Shown: in pieces, positions 9,901 through 17,838 of the stretch | Numbering within the stretch: position 1 is the first letter of the stretch | Layout: every line of letters starts with the position of its first letter | From: an uncultured Flavobacteriaceae bacterium | Lineage (GTDB): Bacteria > Bacteroidota > Bacteroidia > Flavobacteriales > Flavobacteriaceae | Assembly: GCA_947486785.1 (NCBI GenBank) | Contig: CANKUU010000020.1 | Span: 1 to 64,000 of the forward strand | Direction of reading: 5' to 3' | Length of the DNA: 64,000 nucleotides | Program-made: the position numbers and the translations under genes | The notes under the pieces: generated by a model | The model's database searches: none | The model's input: only the letters and a program-made list of their open reading frames with translations | What the model was told of the DNA's origin: nothing

Positions 9901-11827
9901 AATCGCTTATTATCTCTGTTTTGTATGGAAAAGAGGTTTCTATTGGACCCGAATAAGAGGAGCAATTTAAGGTTAGTGGAAAATTTATTGGTATTTCTAT
10001 TTCATGTAATTCTAGAAAATCGGCCAAGTTAGATTCTTCAAAAGTAATTTGATTTCCCGATTGTGTATAACGCGAATCATTAGTTGAAAGAGCTATACCA
10101 TTTGGCACGGTTATGGTCGCTTTGTACTTTGAACTTGGGTCATTGCTAAATAATGCCGTGTCGCTACACCCTACTTGGTTAGCAAAAGAAAAAACTCTAC
10201 CCGTAAAACTGATATTAAAAACCTCTGAACCTGTTGCGTCTAAATCATAGTCTAAAGGTGAAGTATCATCAAAGGTTGGTAGAGAACTTAAAGATCCGCT
10301 ATACAAAGATAAATTTTCAGGAACACTATAATTGTTACATTTAGTTTTTGCCCAAGTAAAAATAGATAGTGCTGTAAAGTCTAAAAGTATAGTTTCATCC
10401 TCATTACATGTGGGTGTATTTGGTAACAGATTAAAATTTGCGCTAAAGTTTGTACTCTCACCAGCAGGTAAATCATCAAAAAAACCATCACCATCTAAAT
10501 CAGTTAATCCGCCAGGACCATCAAGATCGGTAGTAAAATCTTCTGGGCGAAGCACATACGAGCCTAAGCCCGTTGCATCAGCCCTAGTGCTAGGCAATCG
10601 ACTTGGTGTAATTGTGTTTCCATTTAAAGCGAAGGTATCTAAAGAGTAGTTAACTTCATCATCATTACCATGCAATTGATTGTTGGTAGGAGAAGAGTCT
10701 GAACCAAAACCTAAATTAATGGTAATATTATAAGCAGGATTGTCTGAAGACTCATTAGAAATCTTGTTTGTGTACGTATTTGGCGTATTAAAATTTGGAT
10801 TAAAAACAGTTGAAACTCGCGATAACTTTAATGCAGCTAACTGGTCATTAATGTTAACAAAACCAGGAATAACAGTCGATGTTTGGCAAAAAGAATCTAC
10901 AGCGCAACCCCAGCTAGCCTTGTGCCGTGTTGATTCATTTTCGACACAAGCATCTAAAGTAAAGCTCTCTGAGAGCGTAATTCGCTCTCCGTCATCAAAG
11001 AAAGCATCTCCGTTTCCTACATTACCTGCAAAAGGAGCACTAGAAAGATCGAAAGTATATGTAAAGGTATTGCCAGATTGTGTAGGGCTTAATACCGAGC
11101 CATTAAATGATAATTGATAATTACTTAGGTTAGCGCTAACATCAACCTGATAAGAAATATTACGTGTACTACCATTACCAGTATTTCGCAGAACAATGTT
11201 TCGAGAATCACTTTCATTAAGACCTATGCCAGACTGGTTAATTGCGTCAACCACAAAAAAGGGTCGTAGCAAATCGTATGAATTTATCGTTAAATCATTA
11301 TCAGAATAAGATGAAGGGTTACGAGCAGCACCATCGACAAAAGTAACCGTATGTGCATCTTTAAAAATACCTCCGTTATATGAAAATTGAACTGCTTCGC
11401 AGCCTGCATTCTTTAAAAATGTAAATTCAATGGTATCATCTATAGTCCAGTTTGCATTATTGGCCCGTTCAATACGAAATATGGGTTGATTTAAATTGGT
11501 AATATTTAGCTCGCTAACGCTGTAATCATTACTCGCCGGTTGCGAAGTAATAACTAAACTAGAACCTATATAATTAATACCATCAGGTAAATCGAATGCT
11601 ATTTGAAACTCGTTCATATCTGCTACTTTTGAGCGCACTCGAACAGATGTAAGATCAGTATTGTCATCATCGCAAGATTTAATATTTGGTGCGGTGACTT
11701 CTACCTTTACTTTACTATTATTAATTTGAGCGTGAAGCGAGCTTAAAGGGACTAGGGCTATTAAGAAAACAAATAAAACCTGTTTCCTAGAGCGTACGAA
11801 ACGGTTAAGCCAAACAATTAGGGACAT
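3947..11827 (-). CDS. Giant T9SS-secreted surface protein with Ig-like, Calx-beta and TSP3 repeats and a type B sorting domain
   Basis: The 2626-residue product has a signal peptide (about residues 13-34, ending SLHAQ) and about 1500 residues of cysteine-containing, DUF11-like beta-sandwich sequence that I cannot assign precisely. TSP3-like Asp-rich runs follow (SDNDGVSDVCDLDSDNDG), then an Ig-like domain with YQWQLSTDEGDSW, three Calx-beta domains (about residues 1960-2300), and a second long TSP3 block (about 2310-2520). The last 95 residues are a gliding-motility-type C-terminal domain (VVTPNGDGMHDHL, IYNRWG, LPVGTYFYIL), the type B T9SS signal. The protein should therefore cross the outer membrane through the T9SS and stay on the surface or be released. 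It is probably a calcium-dependent adhesin, but its ligand is unknown. It is paralogous to the gene at the left edge. Confidence 0.93.
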   Translation of the reverse strand: MSLIVWLNRFVRSRKQVLFVFLIALVPLSSLHAQINNSKVKVEVTAPNIKSCDDDNTDLTSVRVRSKVADMNEFQIAFDLPDGINYIGSSLVITSQPASNDYSVSELNITNLNQPIFRIERANNANWTIDDTIEFTFLKNAGCEAVQFSYNGGIFKDAHTVTFVDGAARNPSSYSDNDLTINSYDLLRPFFVVDAINQSGIGLNESDSRNIVLRNTGNGSTRNISYQVDVSANLSNYQLSFNGSVLSPTQSGNTFTYTFDLSSAPFAGNVGNGDAFFDDGERITLSESFTLDACVENESTRHKASWGCAVDSFCQTSTVIPGFVNINDQLAALKLSRVSTVFNPNFNTPNTYTNKISNESSDNPAYNITINLGFGSDSSPTNNQLHGNDDEVNYSLDTFALNGNTITPSRLPSTRADATGLGSYVLRPEDFTTDLDGPGGLTDLDGDGFFDDLPAGESTNFSANFNLLPNTPTCNEDETILLDFTALSIFTWAKTKCNNYSVPENLSLYSGSLSSLPTFDDTSPLDYDLDATGSEVFNISFTGRVFSFANQVGCSDTALFSNDPSSKYKATITVPNGIALSTNDSRYTQSGNQITFEESNLADFLELHEIEIPINFPLTLNCSSYSGPIETSFPYKTEIISDCFSRDLHCGNFDINVHCPPPTCTGPVTTSFDANRSTAGWTDESMSTKVILDPNSHKLKRYLPKDKMHVTANAFMQNLASDNLFFQIKYADENNSNSNLSNLFSFVGGEITINDRSSNARTTALSVSPVMGRDGSSYTMTFDLSSYRSIISSSYNYGDGLENDEIELDFTLQFADEFPSAPLVYDFTEFSGEFFSLDTSDTKLSCDKFTDAAFFVEPFIELDNSADSGAGCTSDEFYSQGLNYSSVITDAFTNEFRPIFIFESAVYNLPEGYTYNNHANVDRGFYVPSTDNGGLVASTSGNTVTITPTSSYKHVETTHYEQAIHNIALVARANAPLNTSINTTLNYLKYPWSDDPVSVSESSNQSYSYTRADNRITTDNSTVIANNAKESFIVDISNHNNLESNNNWVRVDGSNGYMVTAAFLVDGDTETTLTVVTEGSIYYIQFGDLEKNGSKKVRFEGTFTSCENQTIVVSQNYDCFAYPSSYAGLPHYTPLNLTLNPVKATIQFRILEQPTAPVNSCEQFRVKLQARNAGDGYLTSPSIQFNIPGDIDALSLDQINIRYPSNASTAQTVTPTINGSTVTINLLDHTVLRDLEGLPGAYEAESIFNQIAEVELLLTPTCSYRSNTGSTYTMYGDNACSGEADGNGSSDTSDPIIIEGAQPQYETRTTISNPNTIEGCESTNVTFETQIIDGISAKKDFAKITLPAGINYVTNSFSGTPVNSGVAATLINVTTVGDHQELKIKLPSGVSGATKIQYSLDLVADSSLCAGNYNLSVRTYIENNSRVCGTDSCGLTEVDTGTKDSAVTVNKGLLSQSSFTPNATYVHGSESTIYTINVGVENTGNANLEAGTMYQVFCADASGTKTGDAIYSGSISESITAGSSLEENINFSTTTFCGEQGNIVVEFAPGAANCFCQNLQIPVVSSASLEDIDPCDAAASGNRDSDNDGVSDVCDLDSDNDGILDTEECNDILTMRRSTSTNGALSLNGEIVNNVTLSTVDGIIYDHNNKSVFVFEEADFNNVPVPHSHTLTFDNEVRDLELVFGSLSYANTTLKTVVGNFIVTLNDGTVINNADFRIKNERWLDKIEFSGKHAIAGNTKISGQNTQGTGTVEFTSLPDLYVSGIKKVSFEILQNNVKDGNLVAAVEPVIVVNCDADADGIPNHLDLDSDGDGCSDTLEAGHSDPDGDGILGTSPVTVDSEGRVTSQGGYTGSTNAVVTPSQTVSVTTQPVDQVATIGDTVSFTASVSGTGLSYQWQLSTDEGDSWNAISDGGIYSGTSTNTLTLTNVSATDDSNDFRLMVTDPNNACSVETFTNSANLALTPSISINDASATEGENLSFTISATKATNADISFNLTYFNTTTTDADYSREISVTLAAGETEVSFNLNATDDDIIENTETFELEIATTASVNFTKNRGTGTILDNDRDLTDGVSVYEFRVAEDAGTGQFEIRYEGKDVQDPFTVNYIISDGMAVSPDDYTVTSNQGSVTFPANTKNGDHFFVDVTIIDDEILEPTENLIIILEQIQDSPIAVIDSNEQGYILDNDAPDTDEGISVSDFSVNESEGTADFIVTYTGPTVKDAFTVDYTVTDGTAVAPEDYTISLTTGSLSFSANTQSGDSQTVTVNIIDDDLVEAAEMLHINLENSSNSLILIVDADGVGTILDNEEHSIDADHDGIIDALEDKNLDGDDNPATDPTDTDNDGVPDYLDIDSDNDGIPDNVEAQTTDAYVAPSLTDANGNSLDDVYENGTIIGLSPVDTDNDGIPDYLDTDSDNDNVPDAIEGHDHDHDGIADIVLIGSDKDNDGLDDAFEGLAQIDNDVNDEIDDPINDLPNTDGNDESDYRDTDDDGDGVPTANEDLNEDGNYGNDDFDEDGIPDYLDPDPNVEPDQVEVYNVVTPNGDGMHDHLIITGLENRPINDLKIYNRWGVILYHTTSYNSTGNVFNGLSQGRGTISKGERLPVGTYFYILNYQDIDGEQKSLSGHLYLN

Positions 11828-12387
11828 ATTGTTAGTTTTTATGATAAGTTTAAACTCCTACATCACAACCAATTATTTATACTTAAATGCACTAACATTT
11901 AAGTTTTAAGGTAGGATTTTGGGAGCTAATCGTTGAATATTTATATATAGGTTAATCTAAATTTTGTTCTATTTACTGTTAAGTATCTTGCATATTTTTG
12001 AAATTGATGTTACTTAAGAACGACAAAATGTAGTTTTTATTTTAAACTATAAATTGGAGTTTGCTGGTTTAAAACTTTAAAATAAAATACTTAAGCATAA
12101 TGCATCATCGATTAATAATTTTAAAGGCATGGTCATGGGATAAAATGAGAATAAACCGAATTAATTAGCATTTTAACTATTATTTTTTTTTAAAATTAAG
12201 AATCACAAAGAGCGAAATAGTGGTCATTTTTTTCTCTTTATTTATTTTTATTTCCTTTTATGCTGATAAAAACGATGAAAAGGAAGCCGATTTTGCCTAG
12301 CACTTTTTGGATATAGACCTTTAAAGGTTTTTAAAAACTAAAATATTGCCTAGATTTTTTTATCTATTTTAGTAACAGATAAACGTT
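11828..12387. other. Intergenic region upstream of the giant surface protein
   Basis: About 560 bases of AT-rich DNA with no credible ORF. The segment next to 11827 must contain the leader and promoter of the 2626-residue gene and includes the shared TGTTAGTGCAT element. The rest adjoins a transposase relic and may be insertion debris. Confidence 0.5.
11884..11897 (-). promoter_or_regulatory. Shared upstream element TGTTAGTGCATTTA (copy B)
   Basis: On the minus strand this reads TGTTAGTGCATTTA, about 60 bases before the ATG at 11827. It matches copy A at 3181-3194 in 13 of 14 positions, including 11 in a row. Similar placement before two paralogous surface genes suggests a common operator or conserved leader element; no regulator can be named. 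Confidence 0.3.
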
Positions 12388-12930
12388 TTGTTTAATAATT
12401 TTTTAGCAGGTGATTTGGGCAAAATATACCTCGCCCTATCATGGAAGTATTTGGTAAACGACATGGGTGTAGTACGACAGCTCAACGGCAATATCGATTA
12501 TCAGTTCTTTTACGAGATGCATCGTGGTTATAAGCGTATTAGCACCTATAAGATGGTTAGCGAGATTTGGTACAAACTTGCCTAAAACCTCGATACTTAA
12601 AACCTAAAGAAAGCTTTGTTCTATTCGCGGTTGCCTTATATAGCGGATAAGCTTAACATAGTAAATACATGATACCTATTACCAGAGTAACCTCAGATAC
12701 CCTAGTAACGTAAAGCTTTTCTAGAAAAGTGTGGAGTGAACCTAATACCAACTAAACACCATTTGCAAGGTCTTTAGGTATAAAAACAGGGACAAGAGAT
12801 CGCTGGCTAAGAACCTCACTCGCATCAAGTCTCAAATCCGTAGCATTGAAAAAAAGATCTTTCAGAAACATAAAAAATACCCCAAAAATAAATTCAAAGG
12901 CATTTTTAATACATCCTACTTCTAAAAATT
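12388..12930 (+). pseudogene. Decayed insertion-sequence transposase
   Basis: A TTG-started 65-codon frame contains VVRQLNGNIDYQFFYEMHRG and LGKIYLALSWKYLV. These resemble the N-terminal region of DDE transposases common in Bacteroidota, where an LGKIY-x-x-x-PW segment is followed by a QLNGNI-x-Y-Q-F-F segment. About 25-30 residues normally found between the two blocks seem deleted. The same frame continues past stop codons into KKALFYSRLPYIADK, again transposase-like, and a later frame holds IRSIEKKIFQKHKKYPK. Several stops and at least one frameshift make it non-functional. I saw no clear terminal inverted repeats or target duplication, so the boundaries are approximate. The family match is from memory of motifs, not a search. 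Confidence 0.6.
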
Positions 12931-12979
12931 AGGTTTCTCCAGAAAGTGCTTAAATAATTTATCTAGGTTAACACAACAC

Positions 12980-14017
12980 CTATAGTTTTTTAAGAATTGA
13001 CTTATTTATCCTTTTAACCAAAGATGGTCCTTCGTAAATAAAACCGGTATATAACTGAACTAAATCGGCGCCGGCTTCAAGTTTTTCTATGGCGTCTTCT
13101 GCCGAATGAATACCACCTACACCTATAATAGGAAAAGCTTTGTTACTTTTTTCTGCCAAAAATCGAATAACCGCTGTGCTTCTATTGCCTATGGGTTTGC
13201 CACTTAAACCCCCTCTTTCTTCTGTGAACATTAGATCAGATTTTAGTCCCTCACGCGCTATGGTAGTATTGGTGGCAATAACACCATCGATGGCCGTATT
13301 ATTAACAATATCAATAATATCTAAAAGCTGGCTATCAGTTAAATCAGGCGCAATTTTTAAAAGAATTGGTTTCTCTTTAACCTCTTTTTTTAAAGCATTT
13401 TTTTTGTTTTCCTTTTTTAACTCTTTTAACAAAGCTGTAAGCGGCTCTTTATCTTGCAGCTCTCTTAGACCAGGTGTATTGGGTGAACTAACATTAACCG
13501 CAAAATAATCAACATAATCAAAAAGAGCATCCATACATATTAGATAATCTTTTACAGCCTCATGGTTGGGCGTAACTTTATTTTTTCCAATGTTGCCACC
13601 AACAAGTACACGGTGTTTTTTCTTTAAACGTTCAACAGCATCAAAAACACCTGCATTATTAAAGCCCATTCTATTAATAATTGCCTGATCTTCTATTAAT
13701 CGAAATAACCTAGGCTTTTTATTGCCTTCTTGTGGCTTGGGCGTTAGGGTACCGATTTCTACAAAGCCAAAACCAAAATCTGAAAACTCATTAAAAAGTT
13801 TCGCGTCCTTATCAAAACCAGCAGCAAGTCCTACTGGATTTTTAAATTTTAAACCAAATACTTCTCTTTCTAATCGTTTATCATTAATACTATAAAAGTT
13901 TTTAAAAATAGAAGAAAAACCAATTTTTGCTAAAAACCTGATTAAAGAAAATGTAAAGTGATGTGCTGTTTCTGCATCTAGCAAAAACAAAATTTGACGC
14001 ACTAGAAGTTTATACAT
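12980..14017 (-). CDS. pyrD: Dihydroorotate dehydrogenase (quinone), class 2
   Basis: PyrD oxidises dihydroorotate to orotate in pyrimidine synthesis and passes electrons to membrane quinone. The sequence shows the class 2 pattern: an amphipathic N-terminal segment for membrane contact, [39 protein letters not shown], the catalytic-serine region [10 protein letters not shown], and the C-terminal FMN phosphate-binding [13 protein letters not shown]. The track's start at 14044 is a TTG. I prefer the ATG at 14017 ([11 protein letters not shown]), which gives 345 residues and the usual family N-terminus. It stands alone without other pyr genes, as is common in this phylum. Confidence 0.95.
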   Translation of the reverse strand: MYKLLVRQILFLLDAETAHHFTFSLIRFLAKIGFSSIFKNFYSINDKRLEREVFGLKFKNPVGLAAGFDKDAKLFNEFSDFGFGFVEIGTLTPKPQEGNKKPRLFRLIEDQAIINRMGFNNAGVFDAVERLKKKHRVLVGGNIGKNKVTPNHEAVKDYLICMDALFDYVDYFAVNVSSPNTPGLRELQDKEPLTALLKELKKENKKNALKKEVKEKPILLKIAPDLTDSQLLDIIDIVNNTAIDGVIATNTTIAREGLKSDLMFTEERGGLSGKPIGNRSTAVIRFLAEKSNKAFPIIGVGGIHSAEDAIEKLEAGADLVQLYTGFIYEGPSLVKRINKSILKKL

Positions 14018-14111
14018 ATCAGTTAAGTAAGAAAGTTTTGTCAAAAATACGAACTGAACTGTGGTATTTAATGTAATTTGATCAAAATTATTAACAGATT
14101 AAAGTTGAAAA

Positions 14112-14585
14112 TTATTCAGGATTTACTTCATTAGCCTTAAGCGGCAAAGGCACCACCTTAATTGGGTCTCTTAAGGCCTCATTACAAAGCTCTAAATACC
14201 GTTGATATTGTTTTACGTTAAATGTTTCGAGTAGTTTTTTATCTGTTGCAATAGAAGCCTGTACAATTTTCTGTTGTAAAACCTTGTACTTTGAAGCTAG
14301 TAGGCTCAACTCTTCAGGTGTACTTTGTGGTTGTTGCGCAAATAACTTTTGAATTTCGCCCTCAACAACCTCAACTTCTATTTTTAATTCGGCCGAAAGT
14401 TGATTCATCTTAGCTATCTGCTCTTTATTCATTTGAAAAACATTTGCTAAAGTTTCTGCATTTTCTGCTCCAATGTTTAGTGTACAATTTTGAGCCAATC
14501 CGTAGAAAGCAAAAAAATTAAAAAATAAAAATATTCTTAAAGTCTTCAATAACATAATATTAGTTGCTAATTTAGTTTCTCGCAT
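14112..14585 (-). CDS. Predicted secreted protein of unknown function, helical
   Basis: The 157-residue product has a hydrophobic export signal (LRIFLFFNFFAFYGLAQ) followed by a mostly helical, charged region (residues about 45-135) with a coiled-coil look. It has one cysteine soon after the signal (NCTLNIGAENAE) and another near LELCNEALRD. Size and layout recall small periplasmic helical proteins such as the Spy/CpxP type, but I see no diagnostic motif. The ATG at 14585 was used; an internal ATG at 14555 (MLLKTLRIF) would place the signal peptide directly at the N-terminus and may be the true start. It is divergent from pepT with a short shared promoter region. Confidence 0.7.
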   Translation of the reverse strand: MRETKLATNIMLLKTLRIFLFFNFFAFYGLAQNCTLNIGAENAETLANVFQMNKEQIAKMNQLSAELKIEVEVVEGEIQKLFAQQPQSTPEELSLLASKYKVLQQKIVQASIATDKKLLETFNVKQYQRYLELCNEALRDPIKVVPLPLKANEVNPE

Positions 14586-14602
14586 TGCTTAGTTATAAAC
14601 AG

Positions 14603-14610
14603 TATTTTTG
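14603..14610 (+). promoter_or_regulatory. Probable -7 element of the pepT promoter (TATTTTTG)
   Basis: TATTTTTG matches the Bacteroidota -7 consensus TAnnTTTG and lies 16 bases before the pepT ATG. A TTG at 14585-14587 is a possible -33 element, although the 15-base spacing is short. Confidence 0.4.
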
Positions 14611-14626
14611 ATTAAAAATTATATTA

Positions 14627-15856
14627 ATGCAGCATCTTATTAATCGTTTTCTGAGTTATGTCAAAATTGACACCCAAAGCAACCCAACTTCAAAAACAAT
14701 ACCTAGCACAGAAAAACAATGGAACCTTGCCAACGAACTCGTTTTAGAACTCAAACAAATTGGCATGACCGATGTAAGCATAGATCATAATGCATATATA
14801 ATGGCCACCTTACCCAGCAACATAACCTATGACGTGCCCACCATTGGTTTTATATCTCATTTTGATACTACTCCTGATTTTTCTGGACACAACGTTAAGC
14901 CTCAAATTATCTACGATTATGATGGTGGTGACATTGTTCTTAATGTTGAAAAAAAGATTGTTTTATCACCTTTTTATTTTAAAGATTTACAACAATATAA
15001 GGGTCAGACTTTAATTACAACAGATGGCACTACCCTCTTAGGTGCAGATGATAAAGCAGGAATTGCTGAAATAATTACAGCAATGGAGTACCTTATTCAA
15101 CACCCTGAAATAAAACATGGTGAAATTCGTATTGCTTTTACCCCAGATGAAGAAATTGGTCGGGGTGCTCATAAATTTGATGTTAAAAAATTTGGGGCAG
15201 CATGGGCATATACGATTGACGGAAGCCAAATTGGTGAGTTAGAGTATGAAAATTTTAACGCTGCCGAAGCTAAAGTAATTATCAAAGGTAAAAGCGTTCA
15301 CCCGGGTTATGCAAAAGGAAAAATGGTTAATGCTCTTAGCATTGCAAATGAAATAATAGGTATTTTACCGCCTGAAGAAACGCCACAACATACTTCAGGA
15401 CGTGAAGGTTTTTTTCATCTTCATCATATGAAAGGCGGAATTGAACATGCCGAATTTGAGCTCATCATTCGTGACCATGATGCCAAACATTTTGAAAGGC
15501 GCAAACAACTATTAAGAGATATTACTAACGAGTTAAATAAAATTTTCGGAGACTGTATTTCATTAGAAATAAACGACCAATATTTTAACATGCGCGAAAA
15601 AATAGAGCCTGTTTTACATATTGTTGATTTAGCAAAAGAAGCTATGAACGCTGTGGGCGTTACCCCCATAATTAAACCTATAAGAGGCGGCACAGATGGT
15701 GCACAACTAAGTTTTATGGGCTTGCCTTGTCCGAACATATTTGCTGGCGGGCATAATTTTCATGGTAAATATGAGTATGTACCTGTAGAAAGCATGCAAA
15801 AAGCAGTTGAAGTTATTGTAAAAATTTCGGAACTTACTGCAACCAAGCAATTTTAG
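14627..15856 (+). CDS. pepT: Peptidase T (aminotripeptidase, M20B)
   Basis: PepT is a cytoplasmic di-zinc aminopeptidase that removes the N-terminal residue from tripeptides. The 409 residues match the family length. Visible M20 signatures are the first metal site GFISHFDTTPDFSG, the bridging Asp in TTLLGADDKAGIAEI, the catalytic Glu pair in FTPDEEIGRGAHKFD, and the terminal metal His in NIFAGGHNFHGKYEYVP. The dimerisation insert includes IKGKSVHPGYAKGKMVNA. It is monocistronic, with the next gene converging on it. Confidence 0.96.
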   Translation: MQHLINRFLSYVKIDTQSNPTSKTIPSTEKQWNLANELVLELKQIGMTDVSIDHNAYIMATLPSNITYDVPTIGFISHFDTTPDFSGHNVKPQIIYDYDGGDIVLNVEKKIVLSPFYFKDLQQYKGQTLITTDGTTLLGADDKAGIAEIITAMEYLIQHPEIKHGEIRIAFTPDEEIGRGAHKFDVKKFGAAWAYTIDGSQIGELEYENFNAAEAKVIIKGKSVHPGYAKGKMVNALSIANEIIGILPPEETPQHTSGREGFFHLHHMKGGIEHAEFELIIRDHDAKHFERRKQLLRDITNELNKIFGDCISLEINDQYFNMREKIEPVLHIVDLAKEAMNAVGVTPIIKPIRGGTDGAQLSFMGLPCPNIFAGGHNFHGKYEYVPVESMQKAVEVIVKISELTATKQF

Positions 15857-15996
15857 CTCCTTGTATAAAGAATGATTTTTAGAATTCTATCCTTTTACAG
15901 CTTTTATTAAAGGAGTAAACTCGAATAAAAACACTTGTAGAAGTGCCTAAAAAAAGCCATTTTTTTTCGGCTCATGTATATACTTGAATGTTTAGG

Positions 15997-17265
15997 TTAA
16001 TCGATTTTAGCGTTTTTTACTATGTTATTCTCAAAAAATGTAAAATATATTGCTGCGAAAATAGTAACAAGAAAATACGAAATAAGCAACAAACTAGCAA
16101 AACTTAAAATTTCATTTAATTCATTTCCCACTTTAAAAAATAGGATAAATAGTATACCTAAGACACCTCGCACAACCTCTATTACTGCAGCATATCGACT
16201 TCTATCCATCAAAGTTGTATATCCGTAAATTCCGATAAAAATAAAGGCACCAATAATTAGCCTATTATTAAAATCGATGGTAGCATAATTATAAAAAAGA
16301 CACATTAGTGCGCCTAATGTGACAACTAGTTGAAAAATAACATAGCCGTTTAAAGCTTTTGAAGATGGTGTCTTATATCGCTCAAAATCATACACATCTT
16401 TGATAATTTCAATCGGAAACTTTTCAACTACATCAGCCGGCCGCCAACCTGTTGGCATAAACCAAATTCTAACCTTGTCCCAATAACTATTTGTGCGCCA
16501 CGCGTCTTTTACAATACGCCAAAAATGTTGAAAATTAATTAACACCGGATTCCATGTCGCCGCTGGCTTCAGTACACCATATTGCGGCGGCACATCGTCT
16601 AATTCTTCTTGAAAGGTGCCAAAAATACGGTCCCAAATAGATAAAATTTGACCTAGATTTTTATCAATATACTCCGAATTTATAGCATGATGCACCCGAT
16701 GCTGAGAAGGGGTGATAATTAAATATTCTAAGTATCCTAATTTACCAATATGCTGCGTATGATACCAAAACTGTGCAAAAAGGTGAATAGGAGCTAATAG
16801 TGCAATAACCTTATTGGGCACCCCTAGCAACGCTGCAGGTATTAATAACAACGAAAAATAACCAATTAAGTTAGAAACTGGTTGTCGTAAAGCACAAGCA
16901 AGATTAAACTCTTCGCTACTATGGTGTATTACATGTTGGTTCCAGAAGATATTAATTTTATGATTTAAACGATGATTCCAATATCCTGCAAAATCTATAG
17001 TAATAAAAGCCACCAACCAAACGAGCCAGGTTGCATTTAATTCTAACAATGCTAAATGTTTTAGTAAATACGGATAGGTAACTAACACAATACCTAAACC
17101 TAATGAATCTTTTAAAATATTAGTAAACCCCGAGCTTATACTTGCAACAGTATCCATTACGGTATATTTCTGATTTTTTATAAAATAGCCATATAAAATC
17201 TCTACGAACAACAATACAATAAAAAACGGTATAGCATATAATAATGCCTTAGCATAGGTTTCCAA
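15997..17265 (-). CDS. Sterol desaturase / fatty acid hydroxylase family membrane protein
   Basis: The 422-residue integral membrane protein carries the histidine clusters of the di-iron sterol desaturase/fatty acid hydroxylase superfamily: HRLNH, HVIHHSSEEFN, HTQH and HRVHHA. The conserved DKNLGQILSIWDRIFGTF follows. These ligate two irons for O2-dependent C-H oxidation of a lipid. The N-terminus and the C-terminal 130 residues hold several membrane spans, an arrangement like alkylglycerol monooxygenase-type members. The start is a TTG (METYAKALLYAIP). A short ORF lies 18 bases upstream and is probably co-transcribed. The substrate is unknown; a membrane lipid or carotenoid is possible. Confidence 0.88.
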   Translation of the reverse strand: METYAKALLYAIPFFIVLLFVEILYGYFIKNQKYTVMDTVASISSGFTNILKDSLGLGIVLVTYPYLLKHLALLELNATWLVWLVAFITIDFAGYWNHRLNHKINIFWNQHVIHHSSEEFNLACALRQPVSNLIGYFSLLLIPAALLGVPNKVIALLAPIHLFAQFWYHTQHIGKLGYLEYLIITPSQHRVHHAINSEYIDKNLGQILSIWDRIFGTFQEELDDVPPQYGVLKPAATWNPVLINFQHFWRIVKDAWRTNSYWDKVRIWFMPTGWRPADVVEKFPIEIIKDVYDFERYKTPSSKALNGYVIFQLVVTLGALMCLFYNYATIDFNNRLIIGAFIFIGIYGYTTLMDRSRYAAVIEVVRGVLGILFILFFKVGNELNEILSFASLLLISYFLVTIFAAIYFTFFENNIVKNAKID

Positions 17266-17283
17266 AATAAATTATTTTTTAGC

Positions 17284-17541
17284 TCATTTTTCGCCTGTCA
17301 AATATTTAAAGTCGGGCTGATTGCCTTTAGGTAGTATAGAACAAGAATAATCAGAACTATTGTCACAACGTAGCATATAAGCCTTATTAAAATCTATAAC
17401 AAACATATCATTTTCTGGCAATTTTAAGTCGTTAAAGCTACCACATATAATAAGAATCATTGCCATTTGACAAATCCGTAAAAGGAAGAAAGAAATAGCT
17501 TCTATTTTCTCTTTCAAACTATAGCTATGGTACGCATTCAA
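17284..17541 (-). CDS. Small hypothetical membrane-associated protein
   Basis: This 85-residue ORF starts with TTG, but AAAGGAGATAG, a good ribosome-binding site, sits just upstream and supports it. It has one hydrophobic stretch (ISFFLLRICQMAMILIICG) and then a polar tail with two or three cysteines (LRCDNSSDYSCSILP). It ends 18 bases before the desaturase-like gene on the same strand, so they may form an operon. I do not recognise the family. Confidence 0.5.
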   Translation of the reverse strand: MNAYHSYSLKEKIEAISFFLLRICQMAMILIICGSFNDLKLPENDMFVIDFNKAYMLRCDNSSDYSCSILPKGNQPDFKYLTGEK

Positions 17542-17838
17542 TTTTAACTATCTCCTTTTAATAGTAAATTGTGCTTGGTCATATTTTACAAATATAGGCA
17601 GCATGTTTGTGGTCGTCTTCATTTGAAAAGGTATGTTACTTAAGAATTTGATTAAACCTGCTTGTGTTCGTAACATCGTATCAAAAAAAATGATGCTTTT
17701 TTAAGGCTTTAAACACTTCATTAGGCTTGTTTTGAAAATATTTTGCAGTTTCTTCTGTTTTATTTTAACACTCTAAACAAAGCACCTATTCTTCATAAAT
17801 CTCAAACTTCAATAGCTAATAAACCGTTTGGATGAAAC

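Noticed and set aside
4917-11117. Plus-strand ORFs inside the giant surface-protein gene
   Set aside because: They are shadow frames of a single, well-supported minus-strand gene with low-complexity composition.
14018-14044. TTG start of pyrD given by the track
   Set aside because: An ATG nine codons later gives the normal family N-terminus (MYKLLVRQ).
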